Source of the DNA: Pseudovirgaria hyperparasitica
Taxonomy: Eukaryota; Ascomycota; Dothideomycetes; Acrospermales; Acrospermaceae
Direction: 5' to 3'
Assembly (NCBI RefSeq): GCF_010093815.1
Contig: NW_022985554.1
Location: forward strand, 1,210,999-1,274,998
DNA length: 64,000 bases
The notes below the pieces were generated by a model that saw only the letters and a list, made by a program, of their open reading frames with translations, was not told the DNA's origin and ran no database searches. A program made the translations under genes and the position numbers. The stretch's first letter is position 1. Every line of letters starts with the position of its first letter. Of the stretch, positions 1 to 12,462 are shown in pieces.

Positions 1-852
1 CGGATAGCACGCCTAGGCCCCAAGCGAGACAAATTGGATCTAAAAACGCCTTTGAACAGCCCCCCTAATCTTGGGTCGTCATTCTCACGATCTTTCTGTA
101 CTGCTTCTGCCTCTTCTGCTCGCCATGCTTTGTGCTGCTCGAGACTTTCGCCGACTGGGAGGTATTCGGCGCGATTGATGAAGATTGTTGTCATTTCTCG
201 GATCTTAAACAATCAGCATGCATACGTTGAACAACACGATAGGGGTCACATACTAGATATGCTGGTGATGGTACCTGAGTGACCAATGTGCGGCAGTCGG
301 GACATGTTTTGCGTTTCTTGTTGTTAACAAACCAGTGGGAGAGGCACTATGTGCTTGTCAGCTCGAACCTGCGTGCTGAATGATATAGGTAACTCACACT
401 GTAGCAATAAATGTGCCCACACGCAACCACATAGGGCTCGTATAACAGTTTATCGCATATCTTGCACGTAATAATAGATCGAAGACTGGCAAAATCTTCA
501 GAATAGCCTTTCAATAGCTGCATTATTCTGTCAGTAGAGCTCATATCAATTCCGCGGGATTGCTGGCCTCTTCATTTTTGCTGAGCGTTGCAGACTCATC
601 CAGCTTCTTCGAGCCCTTTGATTTCAGGCTGATACTACTGGCAGTCCGGGTGGGCTTGTCCTTGTTCTCGACAGCCTTGTTGAACGCTGTATCGGAGCTT
701 ATAGAGGGTCTCCTGGGTTGTTTGGACGAAGACGCAATAGCAGCTGATGGAGGGGGTGTACTAGTCTGAGCTAGATTGTTGGCTGGATTTGAAGACGATG
801 CTGTGACTTTGCTTCGTGAGCCGGTGGGGGTGGGGGACGGTCGTGTGTCCAT
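1..852 (-). CDS. RING-finger E3 ubiquitin ligase-like protein (3' end beyond window)
   Basis: The core is a C3HC4 RING finger. Counting from the ATG at 544, Cys27 and Cys30 are followed by the CGHIYC motif at 42-47, Cys50 and a CPDC pair. Proteins of this class bind E2 enzymes and transfer ubiquitin. Coding exons read 398-544, 254-346 and 203 to beyond base 1. Two introns, 347-397 (51 nt) and 204-253 (50 nt), restore one frame: the first rejoins the RING, the second joins PSPAYL to IREMTTIFINRAEYLP. A Ser/Pro/Thr-rich frame with its own ATG at 852 precedes the RING but ends in a TGA overlapping the RING ATG (ATGA at 541-544). It is probably the N-terminus of the same protein, joined by an intron I could not place, or separated by a frameshift. 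The substrate is unknown. Confidence 0.72.
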
Positions 853-1923
853 TATGGCGATAGAGTGGAAGACCTCAGTCCTGTGCCAGCTTCACGGAAG
901 AGAGAGCTATGCAGCTCATGAGGCTCATGAGGCTCCTCGGCAGTATTGGGATGGATGGTCTCAGGTTCTGGGCAAAGTTGAAGACAGCACGGGCACGAAA
1001 GCAAAGCGAGTGCGCGATGGTTGTTTGTGAAAGCGTAAATGTGAGGCGCACCTACCGTTGTAGCAGCACTAACAATTATTGACTAAGCGAATCTATGCTG
1101 CCTGAGGGACAGGCTCACAAACAGCCGTAGTCTTGCCTAACATTTGAGGCCAACTTTCGCAATGTAATTCAGGAAAAGTCCGATTTCATCACCCTTCAGC
1201 CTGCTCCTCTACCTCCCTATATCACACATAGCATATCACATAACCGCTTTCGCTCGACTGCAATGTCACCCTGTTTTTACCGGGGACTAGATGTTGAACT
1301 GTGCTAGAAAAACCAGGTCCGATGTTTGCTCCTCTTTAAATGTCCGTGAGTCGGACATGCATAATCACATCTGATCTATTCGTTCTAGGCTTACTAACCT
1401 GTCAGAGCACATGTCGCATATTATGCCTTGATATACATTTCCTAACGATTGAGTTTAGGCAAGTTTTTCCTGCGTCAGTATCGATCATCCGTAGGACATG
1501 CGTAGGTATTTCTCTTGACCCTATCGCTGTTTGCACGCGTTTGTGCAATTCAGCTCTTGTTCATTTTAAAAAAAAAAGCTTGCAATTTCGGGTTTTCGTC
1601 CTGACATACATCCACTTGCATCTCATTTAAAACGCGTCAAGTCTTAAACCTGGTTCGCAGAGTAACAAGCCAGGCATACATTCTTAGATGTCATAAGTGC
1701 AACAGAAAATGTCCGATACGCTCAAAATACTACCCCCTTGCAAAGTAACATATATGTGCTCGAAATTAGCCATTTTGCAGACTTCCGTTTCTCTGCGAGA
1801 CCATATTGATCGCAGATTTGGACGATCGTCATGTTCATACAGAGCGGTTGTCGTCGATAACTAACCAGTTCATCAGTTTCTGCTCAAAGCAGGCGCGCTT
1901 CTTGGAGTCACTTTGCATTACCT
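853..1923. other. intergenic, RING gene promoter side
   Basis: This stretch lies upstream of the RING gene and downstream of the oxygenase gene, which are both on the minus strand. Only short unconvincing frames and an A-run near 1566-1575 are visible. I see no gene in it. Confidence 0.6.
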
Positions 1924-3145
1924 TCACTCACTAATGATAACGTCTAGATTGCCGTCCATTGGCGGGATGTATCCTGCGATTATATCATTCTCCGGTACCA
2001 ATTCTGTATTGGTATGTTTGATGAAATGTTTTTGTTCTCGTAAGAAGTTTTTCACCAAAGACGTTGGGCACTTTCGACCAGCGTGACGACTCTTCCTGAG
2101 CTCTTTCTGCAGGACTCTCATCCTCTCCTGCTGTATCTCGAGTCGGTATTCGATGAACTCGTAATGCAGTTCAGAGACGTCCGAAATACCACGCACAGTG
2201 GTCAAAACGCTGTCGTCTTTCAACTGGGCCGAACGCGGGCGAAAAGAGGTCACAGAGGTGATTCGCTCTCGGGCACCAAGTGCTCGAAGTGCCTGATGGG
2301 TGATGTATCTACCTTGAAGTACGACGGCACAGCCCTGACACATTAGTCAGTGATTGCAGCACAGTCAAAACTGGCAACGAACCTTTCCTGGACCTCGGAC
2401 TTTAATCACGTTCCCATCAGCTGTACGCAATGCCGTCTCACCACCGACCATATCGGTACAGTCGCTCAGCATGGTAACGCACACGAAAGGGTAGCTATCT
2501 GTATGCCAACCAACGATTGGCTTGTCATCTTCGAACGGACAACCAGCAATACCCTCATCAGCGGCAAAGAACGACTTCTGCTTGTTAATGGCATCAAGTT
2601 CCTCAGCAGTTTGCTGCGCGGTCTTCATTGATAGATTAATATGCCCAATCTCGTAGTCCATGACCGGCACTAGATCAACACCGGCTATCTTCGATATGAT
2701 CGCTAGTGTCTCGGGACAATGCCAAGCATCGTATGTGAACGGAGCATACCTGAATCTTAGCAAGTTTAAGGTACTTGTTGGGCAAGACTCACTTGGCAGC
2801 ATATCCTCGAAACTGATGTGCGGCAATATTCGAAGAAAAAGAGCAGTCTCTCAAGACCTCGGGCTTGAAGATCTCCGTGCGCATTTCATTGATTGCTTCT
2901 TCAGAAAAGAGCTGAAAAGGCAGACTCACTGCCACAGGTGACACACCGGCATCCTCGTCATAGCCTAGGTCCTTCATCATAATGATATTTCCTGGAGGCT
3001 CATAGGTAAGATGCGTTGCTGGATCGAACGTGGCAGCAGCTGATACTGCTTTATCATTGAACGCGGACTCTTGAGTCTTGATGACCGGTCCCACTAGGAA
3101 TTCGGGTGCATTGAACACTTGCTGAGCTCGTACCTCGGTTGCCAT
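1924..3145 (-). CDS. 2-oxoglutarate/Fe(II)-dependent oxygenase-like protein
   Basis: Three exons (2793-3145, 2383-2749, 1924-2334) with introns of 43 and 48 nt give 376 residues. The metal-binding triad of the double-stranded beta-helix oxygenases is visible: His200-x-Asp202 in GWHTDS and a distal His253 in GRYITHQ. An Arg near 264 in ERITSVTSF is the expected 2-oxoglutarate ligand. Enzymes of this fold couple 2-oxoglutarate decarboxylation to oxidation of a substrate, which here is unknown. The C-terminal third is a charged, probably helical extension rich in Glu, Lys and Arg. No signal peptide is evident, so a cytosolic location is likely. The start ATG at 3145 is the first in frame. Both introns carry a consensus-like donor and a CTAA or CTGAC branch site. 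Confidence 0.75.
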
Positions 3146-6100
3146 ACCGTTGGACTCGTGTATCGTGTACTAAGCCGGCGTTTGTTGTTTCCACTACTTT
3201 CCCAGTCCGGAATGTGAGAAGCCCGCAGATACTAATGGAATATATAGGATGATTAGGTGACGAAAGATGACTTTGGGAACGAAAAGCTTTGCATGGGTAA
3301 AATTGAAAAAGTTGCACAGTTTCTGGCCTATTCGACTCGTCGGACACAGAGTATCCTTGGCAAGCAATTACCAACAGAGAGAGCAAGCCAAAAGTTATAC
3401 GTCTACCAAAATTGATCGAAGGTGAAGTGACACTGTCAATCTGTGACAGAGACTGAACGTCGTTGGGTATAAAGTTAAACAGTGAGAGGTTTGGGTGGCG
3501 ATCCGTAACAGGAAAGCACGTCGCAGTACGAGAAATGATGAGAAAGATGTTGAAGAAAGGACTCAGATCATGGAAGTATGGATGGCTCTTCATCTCAGCG
3601 AAGATGCCCCTTGCCAGCTTTATACATGGAAGGGCCCACGGCAAGTGTGGAGCAGTACTGTCGGCAGAATCGATTTGGCTTCAGAGGCACACTAAGCCTC
3701 CGCGAACTGACGTGACGATGAAGTATATGACTGGATAACAAACAAGCCATCGATCGTACCGAATGCGGAGTATCCTTCACTCAAGATTTCGGTCAATCCC
3801 TGATCCTTGTATTCAGTACAGTGCCTTTATCTGATTTCAAACAAATAACGACTCAAGCCGGAATGCTAGGTATGTTCCAAAACGTTCGACGCCACTATGT
3901 ATCTTCCTAGATGCAGACATATTCTCCCGTTATTCCCAGAAACATGTCAAGTCGAACCAACCATTTCTGATCATACTGAGGATAGGTATGCAGCAGTACA
4001 TGATGTAGGCAAACCCCAAGATCATGGTACATCATACTGAATCCAGTAGCTAATCATCATTTTCAACGAACACCGAAACTTAGCATGTGCAAATGTTGTG
4101 TTGGTCTGGCCACGACGCCAAGGTACAAATGCTTACATCAAAATAGATATCTGCTGTTCAACATGACTGCTTACCAGATCAACTGGTAGCTTCAAGTTGC
4201 CACGGTCATGATGGTTGGGCAGTCATCTTGCGGCGGAGATAGCGACACGTAGACAAAAAAGTGGAGGCATGCTTGTGAGGTGTGGAGGGCTAAAGAATCG
4301 AAGCACTGGAACCAAGTTGTCTCCAGCAGATAGTGACAGTGATAGGAGCAGGAGTATGAAAAATTGACGTTGAGGAATGGATCTCATGCCCGAATCGGGA
4401 AGCGAGATGACACTTGACCACGGGTTCAAGCAGCAGATGCCGGAGCACTAGGTCCATTACAACATCGCCCGGAACGTCCCAGTTGGCTACCTGGAGCATG
4501 CGCATTCATTCTGTGGTAGAGCATCGTGGAGAGTGGAAAATTGTGATGCCGTCACATCATGCTTGCGCGTATCCAGACGATATCGACGTCCATGCGTCAC
4601 ACAATCCCAGGGAAAACTTAGCCCATCAAGAATCTCGAGGCGCGGATTCGTTTCTATTAGTAAATGCAAAAACAGTCCCCCTTGAAGATTTTCATACGGA
4701 TGCTCGCAATGCCACTACGCCTGGGTCATACCACGGCACGTATGATCAGCTACAGACATACTGGTCAAAATGGTATTAGTCTTTTCTAGGCTTCGACAAC
4801 TCTTCGAGAAATCGCTTTTGGACAGTTTGAAAATGTGCATTCCAAGCTAACTATTTGCAAGCGTCTGGCGCATATCAACCATGAATTTTGATTTATATGC
4901 GTACATGCGTACATATGCACATTTATCGGCTACTTATCGTTCTAGCGCTGTCTTGGCAGCATGGATGGATGGGTTCCATATGCCGACAATGATCTAGGGC
5001 TCTCAAAGTGCACCCAACCGTCTAGATCTATTTCAACCTTTCTCCATCTTCACAGGGAAACGGCGCAACAATTGCCTCTCTCGCATTCGTCCGCACACTC
5101 GTCATCACTCCAGGCTCCTGGTAGACAGCAATGGCAGCGGCAGCAGTCCCGAGTGGAGATGGGTCCTCAGACTCCAAGCAAAACGAGGAGCCAATAGTAT
5201 TTGACAAGAAGGCTGCTTCGCGGGCCATGTCGTAGGTGAACCGCTCCCTTGCTACTGTGATATACGGAGCGTACATCTGGTTGGCTCTAGACGCTTGAAT
5301 ATCTGCTGGGTAGCACACGCGACACCACAATAGCGTCACACCCAGCATTTCATGCGAGCCACACAGTGCAGACTTCGTAATATACATGTCCATACAGACT
5401 CACTAAAGCTGATAAAATACCTCTGTCTAGAAAATCACAATCACAGTTCGTTGATCCTTGCCAAGAATTCGCCGATCGAAGCATACGATGCTTACACCGG
5501 AACGGGAAAGAGAAAGATTTATGCCAGGACTATTTCGAGTACGCATCCTTCATGCCCTCGCATCCCCGATTTCTCCACGACTCTTGTCTCCAGCGTACAC
5601 ATATTACAATCTCTGGTTATGTTGCAATATATACACCGGGTGGGAAAAGGGTTGTGGAATAGTTGCATTTCATACCAAAATGCCTTTCTTGGTTAAGCAT
5701 GCTAATGTACTCTCTCTGTTAGTGCATACAAACAGTGTAAAAAGCAATGGGTACGTATGTCTTCTTTATTGGCCCCAAGTTTACCGATCCAACCGCCTTC
5801 GTCATATATCTACATGCACCATTGGATCCTCTCGGTATCGTCTCCAGGCTTGAACCTAAAGGATATCTGTCGCAAAAGTCCTCTACTTGCAGGCGTTTTC
5901 CTCCATTTCTAAAGCCAACAAACCCAGTCTAACAATACACATGCAGATGGAACATCGCCGAGAAGAGCGCCGTAAAGCTGGCAAATGGTTCTAAACTGTA
6001 TGATCATGATTATGATTATGACACGCCAACATAACGACCTTAATATTACCTGCATCAACAGTTCGTAGATGTATACAACACCCTTCACATCCACGATGAG

Positions 6101-8823
6101 CCGCTACGAGTTAGTTGTCACATGCCATACAACAGCAGATGTTCAATACACGGTGATAATTCACTGCACGAACGATCAAGTATACAGGATACGTATCACA
6201 TTCGAAAACGCTTCACCAACCTCAACGGCTCTCCTAGAATGTACACAAGGCAAGGCTGTCGAGAGACAAGTTATCAAATCTACACTTCATCCTCGAGCTC
6301 TCACTCCCAGAACGATGGCTTGCGCACCTCAGACACATCATTGTCGCAAAGCCTTTCCAAATTCCCTGCCCAGGCTACCTCCCGTCGCCTAGCGCACAAA
6401 AATTGAATCGTCATCTTGTACACTACCACGAATCTCTCACGTGACTGCCACAGATAACAAACTTTGGGATAACTTTCCATTTCCTGTTTCAATCCCGCGT
6501 GGAACCTGGCCCTCCTTGCATCATGGCATGCATACCGTCTCTGACTTCTCGGGCGCTCTGATATCTATCTTATATATGCAGATGAACAGACATCTGAGCC
6601 AATGGTGTCGTTTGCTACCTCCGGGCTATGGTCCTATATCAAGATTTGGGAAGCGATGTGGGAAGAAGTAGAATGGTTTGCTTCGGCCCACAATCACAAT
6701 GTTGGTTGGCTGGTGATACGGTGCGGTAACGGCGGTTAGGACAAAGATGCGTCCAACATCGTTCGGAGACGTAGATAAGATTGATCCGTTCGAGAGGTCA
6801 CTTCAAACGAGGTGCGACGTGAGTTGTGTTGCTGAGTCACATGGTTAGCCACCAGGGTGAGATGGACGGAAATGGAAATTAGATCCATTGGCACATCCAG
6901 CAAGCCGGGGCGCGATTCAACGTAGGCTGCAGACCAAGTGGTGGATGGATATGTGACGGAGTTAGGTGGTCGGATGTTCATCTGGGAGATGTGTGTTGTT
7001 GGAGTGAACATGCAAGATACTGCCCGCACGACGCGCTTCGCATCTTGTCGTGCTCGTACGTCTCCATCTTGCTCTGATTCGGCCCACCATCATAGCTGCT
7101 CGGCAATGTGTGATACACCTCCAACAAACTTCGATTTCTCCTGGCCTCTATACGTATCCTCCGTCACTCCTGCACCACAAGCCCACTGCAATCATTCCAC
7201 ACAACCCCCAACCAATCTTCCACCCCCCAGACCTCCCACCACTACTTCATACCCCTTCACTAAAATCTACACCCGCAACACGCTTTGCCCAGAACTGCCA
7301 CCCATCAAAGCATATTGGGGAATGGTCAATCTTATGATGTATATCTGTCTAATGCTGGTATATAGAGAGGCATGTGATACTGGTAAGTGGAGACGAAGAT
7401 GTGACGTGAAGGAGACGAGAAACAGCAGAACGAGGAAAAGATATATTAATGGAAGATAGATGTGAGGAGAGTGTGCCGATATGGCCGAGCCAGGCGTTTG
7501 TAATCATGGCGTGTCAAGCATAGACGTTCGTGACGCGCTGGCTGACTATACGGCGCTGGATAACGTGTGCTTTAGCGGCGTTGGGGATGGTGTTGACGGT
7601 GTGTATTTCGACACCTGTAAGGTGCTTACAGGTGTGTATGGATAGACAGGTGCGCACATAAAATCTACTCGAGAACTACTCGAGTTGTAGCCCTGATAAC
7701 GTAATCAGCTGTATATATATGTGTCTTGGAAGGATGAAACGCTCGTTGTTTGAGCTCGAACTGCTTTCAAGATGTCAGTATTCATTGACCTCTGCTAGAA
7801 ACATCTGTTTCGCCTTTACCGTAATACTTGAACAAAGCTGTGCGTTTTATACTAACCACGACTCCGTGCTTGTCGTTCCTAGTGATCTGGAGAAGGCTGC
7901 GTGCTTGTGGTGATTCCCTCTACTCGCAGCGGACCCTTCATCCGCCCAACGCCTTTGTGAAGCTCTACTAGAATCATGAACAGTCATAAAAGAGTATTCT
8001 CTGATCTTGTAGCTGACGGTGAGGGTCGGAAATCCCTGTCTGCGCTCTGAACTACGAAGAATAGGAATCTCACAAACTTACGTAGCCGAATTCGCAATCA
8101 AGCTTCAATGAGGTAGCGAATGTGGTGCCTTCAAGGAGCAATATGCTTTATAGCCAGCTCGGAGACACAGGAGGTCTTTAAGGTCCAGTAAATCAGTAGC
8201 GTGGATGGCTGATGTCTAGAAAAGTACAGCTCCCAGCTGGGCGAGTGCCTGCAAACAAGTTTGATATCTCCCTGAGGCGACTCCAGTGGTTTCGAGGAGT
8301 TATACAGGTGACAGATATCTTACAACAGTTGAGTTGAGAGCAGACCAAAGAGCTTGGTACACAACAGAGATGTGAAGTGTCGGGGGTTTGAGGTGACTGG
8401 AAAGCCATATTAGCGATAGAGATTTAAAGGCCTGCTTTTGCTATAGCAGCATTCAACCCCAATTTAAGTTTACAAGTCTGAAGAAACAGCTGTTTATGAA
8501 TCCTTGACGAGCCAAGTTCCCGTCTGATTTTGTAGGGATACCTGATTCTCCTTAGTTTAAAGCGTGATTTCGGCGATAGAGTGTCCAAAATCTGTTGTTC
8601 TCGGATATTTGGTAGGGTCGCTGCTGTTGAGCGAAGCTAGAGCTTTGCCTGTTTTCCATGTGAGCGCTGTATAATCTGCTCGTAGCCTGCCTCCCTTTTC
8701 AACACCACAACAACATCACAGCGTCCATATCGCCAACCCAAGATCCACTTCAAACAAGTCAAACCTCTTCTTGATAATCTCATAGCCAACCTCTAAAGTT
8801 TGTAGATCTACTTTAACTTCATC
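3146..8823. other. 5.7-kb gene-poor intergenic region
   Basis: No frame here has a recognisable domain or convincing splice structure. The longest frames (4414-4779 +, 5028-5393 -, 5458-5853 +, 6938-7459 +) are isolated. A strong short inverted repeat lies at 7611-7635, and a duplicated CTACTCGAG follows near 7660-7680. It may hold long promoters, non-coding transcripts or decayed genes. Confidence 0.5.
7611..7635. repeat. perfect 11-bp inverted repeat with 3-nt spacer
   Basis: The arm ACACCTGTAAG is followed by GTG and then by its exact reverse complement. It could be a dimer-type transcription-factor site or a small hairpin. No gene starts nearby, so its role is unknown. Confidence 0.6.
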
Positions 8824-9015
8824 ATGCCGTTCGCGCCTCTCGACACCACCGTCTGCTGCGTATGTTCCCGGTCGAACTCGACCTGAACACCCACGCTCAA
8901 CCTCTGGCAGCTCAAGAGGAGCTGCTATGTTTGTTCTCATCATCTCTGCTGCTACTGCAGCTTGGTGCCGACTACCACCAAGGAGGTCGCAGCCCTCAAG
9001 TGCAAGGGCCTGTAG
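8824..9015 (+). CDS. small cysteine-rich peptide, 46 aa, spliced
   Basis: Two exons, 8824-8859 and 8911-9015, flank a 51-nt intron that starts GTATGT and ends CTGGCAG. The intron is a multiple of three and contains the only in-frame stop, so splicing opens a 46-residue frame. The product has eight cysteines and two adjacent histidines: Cys11-Cys12, a CYVCSHHLCCYC block at 16-27, and Cys41. This spacing suggests zinc knuckles rather than a secreted disulfide peptide, since there is no signal sequence. The exon-2 tail (TTTKEVAALKC) is charged. The gene is convergent with the NatB gene ending at 9171. I do not recognise a named family; small Cys-x2-Cys proteins of unknown function are common in filamentous ascomycetes. 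Without splicing the frame stops after 20 residues. Confidence 0.5.
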
Positions 9016-9170
9016 GCCATCAAATCGATGATTGTACGTATCTACCACCATTAATGACCTCAGATTACGGATAGCCATCAGAACAAGAAGCTAATCTGTT
9101 GTGCTTGAGCAGTGTATTCATATCTGTAGTATACATACGATAGCGGTCTTGTCTTGTCCAAAGAGCGCAT

Positions 9171-12100
9171 CTACACCTTCTCAAGTGCCTTTACCACGCC
9201 CTCCAGCGCCGAAGCAATCGATGATTGCCCAAGGTAGCTTGCTAGAGAACCTACGTGAAGCCTGTTCTCTAACCTTTTAGCGATCCTCTCACCAAGCGGA
9301 TCCTGCTTCATCGCAGCCTCGTATTCCGAGATGGTCGAGGCTACCGCGCGACCGGTGCCCTTCCACTCTCTTACATACGTGATGATCCGCTTGGCGGCGG
9401 CCGCGGAAACGCCAGACAGCTTCTTGATGCTCTCAGCACCGAGGTGCTTGTTGGCAGCATGCTTTGAGTCTTTATGAAGCTCGCCAGCTTTCCTGGCAAG
9501 CTTCGACAGCGAGCGCACCAGCTCGGCAGCGCTGTGGAGCGCAGTTAGGGCCTTGTTGCCATATATTTTCGGCAAGTTCTTGCCGAAGAAAGGAAGCTGA
9601 CTGTCAGCAGCAGCACAAAGCTCCTCCCAGTCTGCGTTCAATGACTCTCCCGGCGTGGACATCTGAACAGCGACGCGACGTACGATGCTCCAGAGAGCTA
9701 ATGCGGCCTTTTCGGACTCGGTAGTCTCACTTCGGTACTCCTCTGGATGCTTCGACACATACTGCTCATGTGCGGCACAGTCAAGGACAAGCGGGCGGTC
9801 TCCGTAGATGAGACTCTGCGTATTCTCGACAATCAAGAAAGCAGATAGCCAAGCCTGTCTAGGGATAGGATTGCCCATAACATCTACTTCGCTGTGTGTA
9901 GGAATGGGAAACATTTCAGGCATGCCTGGTGGCGCTACGACGGAACCAAGCTTGAAGTCTCGCTTGTCTATAATGGTCTCAGGAGAGCCAAGAGCTGGAG
10001 ATATCAGTGGAAAATTCTTATGCTTGGGGAAACTACTCACGGATCTGGCACTCTACGACCCTGTCGCCTGTCATACGATTGATGCGTCGCAGTTCGAGTA
10101 GCACCATGGCTCTAGAGAAGCTGTGATCCAGCTCAAGGGTCAAATTCAAGCGTTCGATGATACCACTCAGAGATCCCATCGACTTATTCTTGGGCAACGA
10201 AGATTGTTCAACGGCCAACTTACTGTCATCTGTGACAAACTTTCTTAGGCTTCTGCCCTTGGCCAGCAGATCTTTATCAAGCTCGCGATCGTAATACTGG
10301 ACACTAGCTTCTAGCTCTCTGGTTAACGTGCGCTCCTTCTCCCGAGCAGATCTGAAGACCCTCAATGATTTGTTGGGACCGCCGGAGTACGGCTCGCAAG
10401 GCTTTGCTAAAGGATGTTGGATCGATATTCGAGAGAACATGTTATGTGCCATTGCATCGCCAACGAAGTTCTTGATGGTCAATGTGTGCCATATTGAGAT
10501 GGCGAGATCTCCAAGGCCGAGCGACAACAAAACCTTAACGAGAAGTAGGCGGGTTGCTTGCTGGGGCTGTTTACCCTCATCATCTATGGTCCAGGTCAAT
10601 AGCAAAGCCGCTTGTATGACTCGGACTCGGCGATTCTCAGCGGGAAGCGACAAAAGCGCCACTGCAGCCAGGAATATCGGATTCTTGTAATCAGGCTCGC
10701 AGGCCTCGGCCATCGGTTTGGCTCCAGTCTCGGACCAGCCAATACAACGCAGAGCAAAATGGTCTGCTTCCTCTTGAGTAAAAGGTATGTTGCCTTCTGT
10801 TGTTCTTAAAATGAATTCGCAAAACAATGCATTCATTCTGCGCTTGTATCGGTTTCCTTTATAAGGTAATGGCATCTCGTAGAGCTTCCAAAGAAAACTT
10901 CGAATGTCAACATTAGTCATGATCGAACGCATGTCGTCAACGGCCATGATATCCTCGCAGTAGTTGCTGAAATACTGCACGCATTGTCCGAGGAAGGTTT
11001 CGTCATCCTGTCGGCTCTTGGACAGTACGACTTTGGCGAGCTGGGGACCGCTAGTTAGGCGAGGGACCCAATCTGGGAGGGCTCCGAGAGCATAGATGGT
11101 CCGGTCGAAAGCCTCTTGACATCTGAATCGAGACTGGAATTAGTAAGAGCGATTCAAAAGTGGTGATTTCCTTACGAAGTATCGCCTTGTTTGGACAGCT
11201 CCCGCACTGCTACAGCCCACTGGGTAAAAACCTCTGCTTGGTCCATCATAAAGATGACACGAGTGACGAGCGATGCTTTATTAGAAGGATCGGATTTGGA
11301 TCCTTGCGCGTCCTTCAAGGCGACTTCCATGAGATCTGCAAGATATTCTACCATCGCCTTCCATTCACCCAAATCCCGTAGGCTCTTAAATTTCTTTGAG
11401 AGATAGGACTGCATACCTTGATGTACAGCTTCACTCAGGGCACCGCTACCATCTTTCGAGAAGAATTCCTTGAGCTTGTCGCGTTGTTGAAGCTTAGTAT
11501 ACACAGTCAAGGCAATATTGAGGTGAGATGGAGTCGTGATCCTTGGGCCTTGGGCCTTCAAAATTGTCAATCTGTGGATTCGGTCGACTTCAAGGACAGA
11601 GTCTGACAAACCTCGTTGATGGTGTTCTCGAACGCTTTCGTGATCTCGGTGGTCGCACCTCGCTGAAGAGCAATCGCATAGAATGTTTCAGAGCTACAGG
11701 CCTCTGAGGCTAACTGGCAGAGGTGCGCGCTCAAGAAATGAAGATCCGAATCAGTTCGTGTCTTCTTGAGCTCTCGACAAGCCTATCGCCTGTGAGATGA
11801 GGATTCAAGAATTATGGTACAAGTGGTTGGATGAACATACCGCGACAAGGTCCTTCAGAGCAAGTGAGCCATAAGCACATTGAAAGAAGATCTCCATGGG
11901 TCTTGAAGATGGAACTTTGACTTTGCTTTTAAGGAAAATTGCTTCAGCAGCCTTGAAATGATCCAAAACTAGGGATGGAGCTCCAAGGAAAATGATTCCC
12001 TGTCTCCTCTTATTCAGGGCATAGGCGTTGTACACACGTCGGAGGTAATTCGTCTCAATCGTTGTTGGTTTTGCTTCAAGCAGACTCAGAAGAATCTCTT

Positions 12101-12462
12101 CGGCTTGAACATATTGACCAAGCCTCGAGTGAAGTTCTGCAATCCAGATCTTTTAACGTTATCAGTCCCGACTTCAAAGGATATATCGGAGGAGTACGCA
12201 CCTGACAAAAGACGGAAGGGGACTTCTTCAGCTCCTTTCGTAACACCTTGATTGCCTGAGGGTAGTTTTTCGCATAGGTATACACTATCTCGTCGATACG
12301 GCTGATGTGCGCGGGAGGAGCCATGTTTCTCCACACTGGATAAACAGTGGCAGATGAGTCTGGCTTGGATGAAGTTGAGATGCTGCTTTTGGGAACGTCG
12401 TAATCTGGAAAGTAGGTACTGTCAGTCCCATCTCTGTATCCAAGCATTAAAAAGTTCTCCAT
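9171..12462 (-). CDS. NatB N-acetyltransferase auxiliary subunit (Mdm20/Naa25 type)
   Basis: Six exons (11841-12149 and 12202-12462 among them, then 11612-11782, 11176-11555, 10041-11122, 9171-9994) join in one frame of 1008 residues. Introns are 46-58 nt; the one at 11123-11175 has a perfect TACTAAT branch site. The protein is helical and TPR-like throughout. The middle resembles the Mdm20 domain: a YFSNYCEDIMAVDDMRS stretch, then QAALLL, LLLVKVLLSLG and ISIWHTLTIKN, and later IIDKRDFKLG. In yeast this subunit anchors the catalytic Nat3/Naa20 to the ribosome, which then acetylates Met-Asp, Met-Glu and Met-Asn N-termini. The extreme N-terminus fits less well, so an upstream exon cannot be excluded; ATG 12462 is the first in frame. 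Confidence 0.62.

Noticed and set aside
353-380. GGTTCGAGC on the minus strand, resembling a tRNA B box
   Set aside because: It lies in an intron of the RING gene with no A box or acceptor stem at the right distance.
3054-3644. 196-residue minus-strand frame upstream of the oxygenase
   Set aside because: It overlaps the oxygenase start in another frame, has no domain, and looks like leader or promoter sequence.
4414-4779. 121-residue plus-strand frame
   Set aside because: It starts with a low-complexity Ser/Arg stretch, has no splice context or domain, and overlaps an equally long antisense frame.
5840-5862. GGTTCAAGCC on the minus strand, resembling a tRNA B box
   Set aside because: No cloverleaf could be built from the surrounding bases.
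6938-7459. 173-residue plus-strand frame
   Set aside because: Composition follows CA- and CT-rich DNA in the middle (Pro/Thr run); no start context or domain.
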